Shown piece after piece: positions 1-5,057 of a stretch of 5,819 bases of DNA. The translations under genes were made by a program, and so were the position numbers. The first letter of the stretch is position 1. Each line of letters begins with the position of its first letter. The stretch covers positions 1 to 5,819 of the forward strand of contig JAUXCJ010000095.1 in NCBI GenBank assembly GCA_030618965.1, read 5' to 3'. The notes beneath the pieces are model-generated. The model made no database searches. It was not told where the DNA came from and saw only the letters and a program-made list of their open reading frames with translations. Source of the stretch: Thiomargarita sp. Lineage in GTDB: Bacteria > Pseudomonadota > Gammaproteobacteria > Beggiatoales > Beggiatoaceae.

Positions 1-282
1 ACCTTCACGACCTATTTCAAAACCTTCCCATTCGAGAATTTCTGGGTTAATCAATATTAAACGACCATGATGTTTAATTTTTCGTTTAGAAGAGACATCG
101 ACAATTACAATACGCTCAAAATGTCCAACTTGTGGTGCCGCAATTCCCACGCCACCAGGTCCAGCTCGCATCGTAGCTTCCAAGTCGGTAATAAAAGTAC
201 GTAATTTTTCATTAAAGCTGGTGACTGGGGCGGAAACGGTTTTTAAGCGGATATCGGGATAAATTATAGTGGTCGTCATCAT
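1..282 (-). CDS. def: Peptide deformylase, N-terminal part (runs off the window)
   Basis: Peptide deformylase removes the formyl group from the initiator methionine of new proteins; it is a metal-dependent cytoplasmic enzyme. The 94 visible residues include the early YPD-x-RL segment (residues 8-13) and motif I GxGxAAPQ (44-51). The window ends at the Glu-Gly that should begin motif II (EGCLS), so the Cys ligand and the HExxH metal site lie outside. Two start codons in tandem are possible (282..280 and 279..277); either gives a normal length. The first ATG overlaps the transposase stop TGA (281..279) in an ATGA arrangement. No Shine-Dalgarno precedes it now, because the insertion sequence has replaced the native upstream DNA. 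Its former neighbour is the gcvR-like gene at 1743-2291. The identity is secure; whether the gene is still well expressed is open. Confidence 0.93.
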   Translation of the reverse strand, partial: MMTTTIIYPDIRLKTVSAPVTSFNEKLRTFITDLEATMRAGPGGVGIAAPQVGHFERIVIVDVSSKRKIKHHGRLILINPEILEWEGFEIGREG

Positions 283-1601
283 AGATGGGTCAAAAAAGAC
301 CTTAACTTTTCCGTATCATTATCGATAAATTCGTCTATAGAATCTAGTTCTAAATCAAGCGTCCACAATTCTTTTTCGGTTTTTATGACATGTTTATAAA
401 AATTTTGACACATTTGTCCGGATAAATTATTAAATGACTCTTTTAGATTTTCTAGTACTTCTGTGAAAGTAAGATCATTTCTGAGTTTTTTTGCACATTC
501 ATTTTTGACATAAGCCCAAACTAATTCAATCGGATTCAATTCTGGATGGTGAACTGGCAAAATTAGGAGTTCATGACCGTTTTTATGAGCTTCTTTTTGA
601 ACAATTGGAGTTTTATCAATATGTTTCTCAAGAGTAGTTACTAACTGAGGTTTTAGCCAAGATTCTTCCCAATAAATACTATGCTCGGTTAGCCATTTAT
701 GTATATCAGATTTCTTCATTTGTGAAGGAATTAAACGTTCTTCTGGAACCATATGGTAAGTGGCACGATCCATCACAATACACGATTTTTGGGGCAGATT
801 AGGTAAGAATTTATTTTGAAACCAATTATAAAATACCTCAAAATTAAATGAACCATGATAATCTTCTTTACTGTTCTTTCCTTCAAAAATCATTAAGGCA
901 TTAGGAATCATATTGAATTCCGATATAGCATGAATAAAACACCATCTTTTTCCTTTACCAGAAGGTATATCCAAGAAATCATCCTCACTAAACCAGGAAA
1001 ATTTTTGACCATGATAATGGTGCAAAAAACTTTCATCTAAGTAAACTATTGTATAGCCATTCTGACGAATTTTATGAATTTCATGAAGATAGCTATGACG
1101 TTGTTGTCTAACAGATTGTTTTTCGCGTAAGTTGTGTTTTTTAGGGGTATGATTCCTTTTATATTCAAAGCCTAAACGATGAAGATGGCGTTGTACTGTT
1201 CGTAACGGAACCTCTAAATGAAATTTTTTATGTAATAAGTCCTGAATATGTTTTGAAGTACATGCTGTACCTTCTTGATGAGATTCCAAGATAAATTGAC
1301 GAATTTTACTTGTGGTATTATATTGAATTAAGGTTTTATGATTACTTTGATTGCCAGCCTCTACTGGAGGAGGGATAGTTCCAGTTTTTCTATAATGAGA
1401 AACAATTTCTACAACAACTTTCCTGCTAACCCCAGCATAATAAGCAGCTCGTTGATATGCATTACTGGTTGTGTTTTTTTGATTCAACGATTCATCCCGA
1501 CATCGTTGATAAATATTTAATACTAGCCATTTCTCATCCCAACTAAGTGGTTTTCCTTGTTGACGAACAGATTTACTTACCGTATCGTTACTGGCTTTCA
1601 T
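279..1601 (-). CDS. IS630-family DDE transposase with long D-E spacing
   Basis: This is the transposase of the surrounding insertion sequence and catalyses cut-and-paste movement into TA sites. Two helix-turn-helix regions lie in the N-terminal half (about residues 20-72 and 98-145). The RNase-H-like DDE core follows: D189 in YLDES, D278 in VMDRATYH, and E359 in PELNPIELVW. All three catalytic residues are present, so it looks functional. The D278-E359 gap holds 80 residues, against about 34-36 in typical IS630 enzymes. The insert contains a helical KSDIHKWLTEH block and an HKNGHELLILP block before the last motif. The final Leu codon and the TGA stop use the TA duplication and flanking target DNA, so the reading frame ends outside the IS and overlaps the def ATG. 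The 440-residue length is above the family norm because of the insert. Confidence 0.92.
   Translation of the reverse strand: MKASNDTVSKSVRQQGKPLSWDEKWLVLNIYQRCRDESLNQKNTTSNAYQRAAYYAGVSRKVVVEIVSHYRKTGTIPPPVEAGNQSNHKTLIQYNTTSKIRQFILESHQEGTACTSKHIQDLLHKKFHLEVPLRTVQRHLHRLGFEYKRNHTPKKHNLREKQSVRQQRHSYLHEIHKIRQNGYTIVYLDESFLHHYHGQKFSWFSEDDFLDIPSGKGKRWCFIHAISEFNMIPNALMIFEGKNSKEDYHGSFNFEVFYNWFQNKFLPNLPQKSCIVMDRATYHMVPEERLIPSQMKKSDIHKWLTEHSIYWEESWLKPQLVTTLEKHIDKTPIVQKEAHKNGHELLILPVHHPELNPIELVWAYVKNECAKKLRNDLTFTEVLENLKESFNNLSGQMCQNFYKHVIKTEKELWTLDLELDSIDEFIDNDTEKLRSFLTHL
284..300. repeat. Terminal inverted repeat, def-side end of the IS
   Basis: GATGGGTCAAAAAAGAC, directly inside the TA at 282-283. It matches the far end except for one extra A. 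It also encodes the last residues of the transposase. Confidence 0.88.
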
Positions 1602-1683
1602 AAATAAATTCTCAAAATCAGTTGTTTTGTAATATTAGCTTCCAATTGATAATAATTATATCAAACCTTGGATTTATTAAAAA

Positions 1684-1699
1684 GTCTTTTTGACCCATC
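1684..1699. repeat. Terminal inverted repeat, gcvR-side end of the IS
   Basis: GTCTTTTTGACCCATC, directly inside the TA at 1700-1701. The stretch 1602-1683 between it and the transposase start is AT-rich non-coding DNA that presumably holds the transposase promoter; I see no convincing -35/-10 pair. Confidence 0.88.
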
Positions 1700-1742
1700 T
1701 ATGATGTCACCCACTATAGTAAATCAAGAATAGCCATCTATA
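1700..1742 (-). promoter_or_regulatory. Former gcvR-def spacer holding the displaced def ribosome binding site
   Basis: Read on the minus strand, this is the DNA that led into def before the IS arrived. It contains GGGTGA (1712..1707), a good Shine-Dalgarno that would have sat 6 bases before the first def ATG and 9 before the second. It is now 1.4 kb away from def. The 17 bases next to the TA form one arm of an imperfect palindrome whose other arm is at 265-281. Confidence 0.6.
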
Positions 1743-2291
1743 TTACATCACCATCGTTTCAATCGGTTCAATTTTGACTTCAAGATCGGGTTGTTTTGAT
1801 AATAATGCTTGTAACGCTGTTTCTAATATATCTGAAGTAGCAATACCTTCAATTTGCATGATATAAAACGGTTTAGTTTCATTACCACCAACATCGGATT
1901 CTAACTCCAGAATATTCAAGCCCGCTTCTGCCAATAGTGTTGTTACTTTAGCCACAATACCGGCTCTATCGGCACCGTGAACACTAACGCGCACATTAGG
2001 GACTTGATGTTGATGCAATTGTCCATCAATAGCATCTATATGTAGGTGTAATTGCAAATTATCCGCAACTGGTTTGAGCAACTTATCTAAATTTTGGGAC
2101 GATCCTTCATAATTTACCATCAACATAATAGTGAAATTACCGCCTAAGCGTAGCATAGAAGCCTCACCCAAATTGCAACCAGCTTCATACAAGGCTGTGG
2201 TAACTTTAGCGACAATCCCGATTTGGTCTTTACCAACCAAAGTTAGCATAAACCATTTATGACCACTAACTGTTGTTTTATCTAAATTCAT
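1743..2291 (-). CDS. Two-ACT-domain protein, GcvR-like regulator
   Basis: The 182-residue protein consists of two ACT domains (about residues 14-84 and 99-175) with no DNA-binding domain. This is the layout of E. coli GcvR (190 residues), which binds the activator GcvA and represses the glycine cleavage operon in response to glycine. Each ACT domain starts with the expected strand-loop-helix: VGKDQIGIVAKVTTALYEAG and GADRAGIVAKVTTLLAEAG. This strong internal similarity indicates domain duplication. The family also includes ACT proteins of unknown role next to def or bcp, so the GcvR function is inferred. A Shine-Dalgarno AAGGA lies about 11 bases before the ATG. The gene probably once formed an operon with def; the IS630 element now separates them. 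Confidence 0.82.
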   Translation of the reverse strand: MNLDKTTVSGHKWFMLTLVGKDQIGIVAKVTTALYEAGCNLGEASMLRLGGNFTIMLMVNYEGSSQNLDKLLKPVADNLQLHLHIDAIDGQLHQHQVPNVRVSVHGADRAGIVAKVTTLLAEAGLNILELESDVGGNETKPFYIMQIEGIATSDILETALQALLSKQPDLEVKIEPIETMVM

Positions 2292-2317
2292 TAGGCTGCA
2301 TTTCCTTTTTTACCATC

Positions 2318-2562
2318 ATGACAAAGCCAAGCAATAAGTATGTACACAAAAGTATCTTAACATTTTATAGAAGTATTAAAAAAATTGCCGCAGAAGTGAT
2401 TGATGAACTGATTAAACTGAGTCAGGAAATTCAGCAGATGGATAAGGAGCTTGCCAGATGGGTTTATCGGAATTTGAACGAGAATTGACGGGTGTGCTTA
2501 CTCAACAAGTTCAACAAAATGCGTTAATTGATTGGACAATTAAGGCAAGTGTCAAAGATTAA
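2318..2562 (+). pseudogene. Remnant of a type I restriction enzyme R subunit (HsdR C-terminus)
   Basis: Two overlapping frames together resemble the C-terminal helical region of HsdR. Frame one (2318-2446) gives SIKKIAAEVIDELIKLSQEI, close to the usual AxxVIEELIxLAKEM block. The match then moves to the -1 frame near 2446, giving GACQMGLSEFERE (compare RGEELGLSEDE). It continues to QNALIDWTIKASVKD (compare NVTIDWTxRESVRA) and a stop at 2560-2562. Between these blocks about 20 residues of the family pattern are missing, and the tail after SVKD is lost. No ribosome binding site precedes ATG 2318, where the upstream DNA is pyrimidine-rich. The whole is best read as a decayed fragment rather than a 56-residue gene. 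Homology is judged by eye from family knowledge. Confidence 0.6.
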
Positions 2563-2588
2563 GAGTTTTGAGATTTTAAAAAAATGGA

Positions 2589-2663
2589 TGGCTGGGGAGC
2601 CAGGATTCGAACCTGGGAATCACGGGATCAAAACCCGTTGCCTTACCGCTTGGCTACACCCCA
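2589..2663 (-). tRNA. tRNA-Gln, anticodon TTG
   Basis: The 75-nt gene folds into a cloverleaf and has an encoded 3' CCA (2591..2589). The acceptor 5' strand is TGGGGTG. The anticodon stem ACGGG/CCCGT encloses loop TTTTGAT with anticodon TTG, which reads CAA. The T stem CCAGG/CCTGG encloses TTCGAAT, and the discriminator base is G. The acceptor stem has a T-T mismatch at pair 6-67, which is unusual. The gene lies 32 bp after the ispE stop on the same strand and is probably cotranscribed with it, as in pseudomonads. The usual next gene, prs, is absent. A T-run just after the CCA (minus strand) may help end transcription. Confidence 0.96.
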
Positions 2664-2695
2664 ATAATTGGATTGAAAGTAGAATATTTGCTATT

Positions 2696-3547
2696 CTAAC
2701 AATTCATTTTTGTTTTAGCAACTTTTTTTGCTGGTGAGAGATTTTTACCCTGTGCCACAAAACCAAACCATTTCTTTGGTAATTTTGCCAGTACAGTCTC
2801 AGCCTCTGCGCGATTTTCAAAGCGTGCAAAAATACATGCTCCGGTTCCCGTTAATCGTGCCTGACTATATTGACTAAGCCAATCAATAGCTTGCTCTATT
2901 TCAGGATACTGACGACGCACAATATTGTAAAAAACGTTTTTACATCGCCCAGCAAGAAAGTCGCTTATTTTGATTGGTAATGTGTCTCGTGTCAAGTCTT
3001 TTGCAGAAAAAATTTCTGCCGTTGAGACATGACAGCCCGGATGAATCACAATATACCAAGGCTCATCAAGCTCTATTGGTGATAATAACTCGCCTACACC
3101 CTCAGCCCAAGCCGATTCTCCATGCACAAATACTGGCACATCAGCACCTAAGCTTAAGCCCAGTTCAGCTAAACGCTCTAAGGAAATTTCTAGCTGCCAA
3201 AGCTGATTTAAGGCTAATAAAGTTGTCGCTGCGTCTGAACTGCCACCACCTAAGCCGCCACCCATCGGTATTTTTTTATCAACTTCTATATCCGCGCCCA
3301 ATGTTGTACCACTATATTGTTTAAGCAAACGCGCTGCTCGCAAGACTAAATCTTGTTCAGGTGGCAAGTCTTTTGCGCTGGATTGACAGGATAATTTGCC
3401 ATCAGTTCTGACATTAATAGATATAATGTCATTATAATCAATAAATTGAAAAACAGTTTGTAAATTATGATAGCCATCCTCCCGCTTAGAGGTAATGTGC
3501 AAAAACAGATTGAGCTTGGCGGGGGCTAAATAGTGTGTTTTTTTCAT
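2696..3547 (-). CDS. ispE: 4-diphosphocytidyl-2-C-methyl-D-erythritol kinase
   Basis: IspE is the cytoplasmic GHMP-family kinase that phosphorylates CDP-methylerythritol with ATP, the fourth step of the MEP pathway to isoprenoid precursors. The 283-residue length is normal. The N-terminal PAKLNLFLHI carries the catalytic Lys (K11). The glycine-rich ATP loop PMGGGLGGGSSDAA spans residues 94-107, GADVP (134-138) supplies the catalytic Asp D136, and the C-terminal GHMP motif TGTGACIF is at 233-240. The start ATG at 3547 gives the expected MxxxxYLAPAKLN beginning; a GGAAA about 10 bases upstream can serve as the ribosome binding site. tRNA-Gln follows 32 bp downstream. The usual upstream partner lolB is missing; instead there is a 155-bp gap and a divergent antitoxin locus. 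Confidence 0.97.
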   Translation of the reverse strand: MKKTHYLAPAKLNLFLHITSKREDGYHNLQTVFQFIDYNDIISINVRTDGKLSCQSSAKDLPPEQDLVLRAARLLKQYSGTTLGADIEVDKKIPMGGGLGGGSSDAATTLLALNQLWQLEISLERLAELGLSLGADVPVFVHGESAWAEGVGELLSPIELDEPWYIVIHPGCHVSTAEIFSAKDLTRDTLPIKISDFLAGRCKNVFYNIVRRQYPEIEQAIDWLSQYSQARLTGTGACIFARFENRAEAETVLAKLPKKWFGFVAQGKNLSPAKKVAKTKMNC

Positions 3548-3702
3548 GTTGTATAATTTTCCATATAATAAGAGTAAGGTGGATTGCCACTATAGGTGTT
3601 ATGGTTGAATTGTAGGAGCTTTTTTGTCATCTTTCGGTGCAACGGATGCTATCAAAATTTCAATCTTTAGAGAAAATATCATGTTTTAATATGTTAGACT
3701 AA
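3548..3702. promoter_or_regulatory. Divergent intergenic region between ispE and the toxin remnant
   Basis: No gene is visible here. On the minus strand TATTAT at 3570..3565 could be the -10 element for ispE, but no good -35 is seen at the right distance. A 13-bp palindrome TGTTAGACTAACA (3692-3704), at the right edge, is a candidate operator for the antitoxin locus on the plus strand. Both are weak calls made on sequence pattern alone. Confidence 0.3.
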
Positions 3703-3781
3703 CAAACGTTAATTATCAAGGGTGTACCAACCAGATTTGAATCATTTTGAAGCCGATTTTAAAACGAGGCGACTGCAATGA
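3703..3781 (+). pseudogene. C-terminal remnant of a DUF4258-type toxin
   Basis: In the frame ending at TGA 3779-3781 the DNA encodes VYQPDLNHFEADFKTRRLQ. This closely resembles the conserved end of DUF4258 proteins (VYxPDxxxWExDFxTRR), the usual upstream partner of YgiT-type zinc-finger antitoxins. Its TGA overlaps the antitoxin ATG (ATGA), as expected for an intact pair. One base frame away and directly upstream, 3703-3717 reads QTLII, which fits the preceding beta strand of the family, so a single-base insertion near 3718-3720 is likely. Nothing recognisable remains further upstream, so about three quarters of the toxin is gone. The match is from memory of the family pattern. Confidence 0.55.
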
Positions 3782-4038
3782 AACCAATTAGTAATCAATG
3801 TCCTTTGTGTAAAGGATTGATAAGCAAAGGTAAAACCACTTTTACGGCAGATTTGGGATTTGGCGTGGTGGTAGTTAGACAAGTACCAGCAATGGTATGT
3901 GAACTGTGTGGTGCTGACTGGATTGAAGATTCTGTTGCTGAAGAAATTGAAGAAAAAGTAGAATCTGCCAGAAGAAATTACCAGATGGTAACCATATCTC
4001 ATTGGCAATACGAGGGCGCAAGCCAAGCCTTGGGATAA
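3778..4038 (+). CDS. YgiT-type zinc-finger antitoxin (MqsA N-domain-like)
   Basis: The 86-residue protein has the YgiT/MqsA N-terminal zinc-finger pattern: CPLC (C8, C11), then the GVVVVRQVPAMVC strand, then CELCG (C41, C44), followed by an acidic helix (about 52-66). The four Cys should bind one structural zinc. It lacks the C-terminal HTH of full-length MqsA, which is usual for the short antitoxins paired with DUF4258 toxins. In such pairs the antitoxin binds and neutralises the toxin. The start at 3778 is supported by GAGG (3766-3769) 8 bases upstream and by the ATGA overlap with the toxin remnant. The partner appears destroyed, so this is an orphan antitoxin. It converges with the ZorA-like gene across a repeat-rich spacer. 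Confidence 0.85.
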   Translation: MKPISNQCPLCKGLISKGKTTFTADLGFGVVVVRQVPAMVCELCGADWIEDSVAEEIEEKVESARRNYQMVTISHWQYEGASQALG

Positions 4039-4047
4039 ATCAAAGCT

Positions 4048-4157
4048 ATAGTTTTTCAGATAAATATCTTGGTTAAAAACCTCCGAGGTTTAGCTTCGCT
4101 TACTTCGTTTGGCAAACCTCGGAGGTTTAGAGTGAGTTTATTTATCTGAAAAACTAT
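4048..4157. repeat. MITE-like nested inverted repeat, 110 bp
   Basis: The outer arms ATAGTTTTTCAGATAAATA (4048-4066) and its exact complement (4139-4157) match 19 of 19. Inside lies a second inverted pair (4077-4091 and 4114-4128). TA at 4049-4050 and 4155-4156 could be target duplications, leaving 16-bp terminal repeats starting GTTTTTCAG. There is no coding capacity. It sits between the convergent ends of the antitoxin and ZorA-like genes. This structure is typical of a non-autonomous miniature transposable element, though a helper transposase is not identified. Its ends do not match those of the IS at 284-1699. Confidence 0.7.
4077..4128. repeat. Inner hairpin made of two self-palindromic 15-mers
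   Basis: AAACCTCCGAGGTTT (4077-4091) and AAACCTCGGAGGTTT (4114-4128) are reverse complements of each other. Each is also a palindrome around its central base. The strand can therefore fold either as one 15-bp stem with a 22-nt loop or as two small hairpins. The loop holds two CTTCG copies. It may also act as a two-way transcription barrier between the convergent genes. Confidence 0.75.
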
Positions 4158-4163
4158 CAAATC

Positions 4164-4188
4164 GGAGTGCTAGGTTACCTTGCACTCC
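4164..4188 (-). terminator. Hairpin just after the ZorA-like gene, possible terminator
   Basis: GGAGTGC (4164-4170) pairs with GCACTCC (4182-4188). After one T-T mismatch, the inner AGG/CCT extends the stem around a TTA loop. On the minus strand it begins 9 bases after the ZorA-like stop codon. A TTTTT run follows about 10 bases beyond the stem, too far for a textbook Rho-independent terminator. It could equally be a member of a genomic palindrome family. Confidence 0.45.
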
Positions 4189-4196
4189 AGCAAAAC

Positions 4197-5057
4197 TTAT
4201 CTAATCAACAACAAATGTGCCTTTGGTATGCCATAAAAGCTACGCCCTGTCTCGAAATTTAAACAACAAATTTCGTCGTTTTTGTTGTTTGTTGATGAGT
4301 AATACAATCCGGTTTGACTATTGGGAAAATAGCGTTTATCAATTCCAGCTTTAATTAAGCTTTGCAGTTCTTCTACACTGGGTACACGCCAATTTTTATT
4401 GCCGGCTAATTCTTGTTGATTTATCGCGTCTACATATTCGGATATTTGGTTTTGGTTATATTTATGTTGCTCCTCTTTATATTCCCAAATAAAACCAGTT
4501 TCGTTATCTTGGATAGCCACCCATTTTGTCGCTTCTTTTGGCATGATTTCCCCTTTGGCATCTAGCTTGGTAAAACGATAATCGCGTTGAGAAATTTTCT
4601 TCAATTGTTCGAGAATGCTTGTAATATTTTCTAAGTTTTGATTAATTTTATCTAATTGCGGTTTTAAATCCTGTTTCGGCTGTTTGATAATAGTTTCTAA
4701 GTTTTGATTAATTTTTTTCAATGAAGGTTTTAAATCTTCCTTTGAATCGTCTTTTGGCTTTTCCTCTGGTTGTGCTTCAAATATTGCCAATATTATAGAT
4801 AAGCCCATACCAATAATAGAAGTTAAAAAAGCCAACTTTAAGCCTTCCAGTAAAAATGGCACACTTTTATCAATATGAGCTGTGTCAAACTCCCACAAGC
4901 CCAGTACAATTCCAAGAAATGTACCTAAAACGCCGGTACTGACAATCATGCTTTTGTAATGAATATGCTCACCACGCAAATAACTTGTCCAATCTTTCCA
5001 TGCCAACACGCCCATAAATAGGGCGAAGATTATAATAAGCCAATAATCGTTTATCAT
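4197..5057 (-). CDS. ZorA/MotA-like channel protein fused to a DUF1566 domain
   Basis: The 286-residue protein has three predicted membrane helices (about residues 5-20, 38-57 and 68-93). The second and third carry the MotA/TolQ/ExbB-type signature seen in ZorA: STGVLGTFLGIVLGLWEF and PFLLEGLKLAFLTSIIGMGL. A charged linker contains a 22-residue tandem duplication (108-129, 130-151) that should form a coiled coil. Residues 177-286 form a DUF1566 (Lcl C-terminal-like) domain, with VAIQDNETGFIWEYK at its start, NWRVPSVEELQSLI in the middle, YYSST later and a terminal LLLIR. ZorA normally has a long helical cytoplasmic tail, so this fusion is unusual. The protein should form an ion-driven complex with the upstream ZorB-like protein. 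The genes overlap at TAATG, with AGGA 9 bases before the ATG, implying translational coupling. Channel homology is fairly sure; a defence role is inferred. Confidence 0.8.
   Translation of the reverse strand: MINDYWLIIIFALFMGVLAWKDWTSYLRGEHIHYKSMIVSTGVLGTFLGIVLGLWEFDTAHIDKSVPFLLEGLKLAFLTSIIGMGLSIILAIFEAQPEEKPKDDSKEDLKPSLKKINQNLETIIKQPKQDLKPQLDKINQNLENITSILEQLKKISQRDYRFTKLDAKGEIMPKEATKWVAIQDNETGFIWEYKEEQHKYNQNQISEYVDAINQQELAGNKNWRVPSVEELQSLIKAGIDKRYFPNSQTGLYYSSTNNKNDEICCLNFETGRSFYGIPKAHLLLIR
4605..4736 (-). repeat. 66-bp tandem duplication in the linker of the channel protein
   Basis: Two in-frame 66-bp units (4671-4736 and 4605-4670) encode DLKPSLKKINQNLETIIKQ and DLKPQLDKINQNLENITSI plus three more residues each. 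The DNA shares the run TTCTAAGTTTTGATTAATTT in both units. They probably lengthen a helical stalk between the membrane part and the DUF1566 domain. Confidence 0.8.

Larger units (their letters stand above)
284..1699 (-). mobile_element. IS630/Tc1-type insertion sequence, complete, 1416 bp
   Basis: The element has terminal inverted repeats GATGGGTCAAAAAAGAC (284-300) and, at the other end, the complement of GATGGGTCAAAAAGAC (1684-1699), differing by one A. TA dinucleotides flank both ends (282-283 and 1700-1701), the target duplication typical of IS630/Tc1/mariner elements. One intact transposase gene fills it. Removing the element and one TA rejoins the gcvR-like gene and def at a 42-bp spacing. 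The near-identical ends, exact TA duplication and intact ORF suggest a fairly recent, possibly active element. At 1.4 kb it is longer than a typical IS630 element (about 1.1 kb), which matches its long transposase. Confidence 0.9.

Noticed and set aside
1338..1520. 60-residue ORF on the plus strand inside the IS
   Set aside because: It is antisense to the HTH region of the transposase and has no ribosome binding site or recognisable motif.
2273..2317. N-terminal extension of the HsdR-remnant frame back to ATG 2273
   Set aside because: It overlaps the start of the gcvR-like gene on the other strand and resembles nothing in HsdR.
2528..2737. 69-residue ORF on the plus strand containing GEPGFEPGNHGIKTRCL
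   Set aside because: It is a translation of the antisense strand of tRNA-Gln, a well-known spurious protein pattern.
2974..3324. 116-residue ORF on the plus strand
   Set aside because: It lies wholly antisense to the convincing ispE gene and shows no family pattern.
3587..3594. CCACTATA shared with the two arms of the def palindrome (265-272, 1711-1718)
   Set aside because: A single 8-mer match in AT-rich DNA without further shared sequence is likely chance.
3742..4026. 94-residue ORF on the minus strand
   Set aside because: It is antisense to the zinc-finger antitoxin, whose Cys pattern clearly shows the coding strand.
2601..4130. CRISPR array or other regular spaced repeats
   Set aside because: No direct repeat of 20 bp or more recurs at regular spacing; the repeats present are inverted and single.
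4200..4529. DUF1566 end as the variable region of a diversity-generating retroelement
   Set aside because: DUF1566 domains can be such targets, but no template repeat, reverse transcriptase or near-copy of the 3' end is present in the window.
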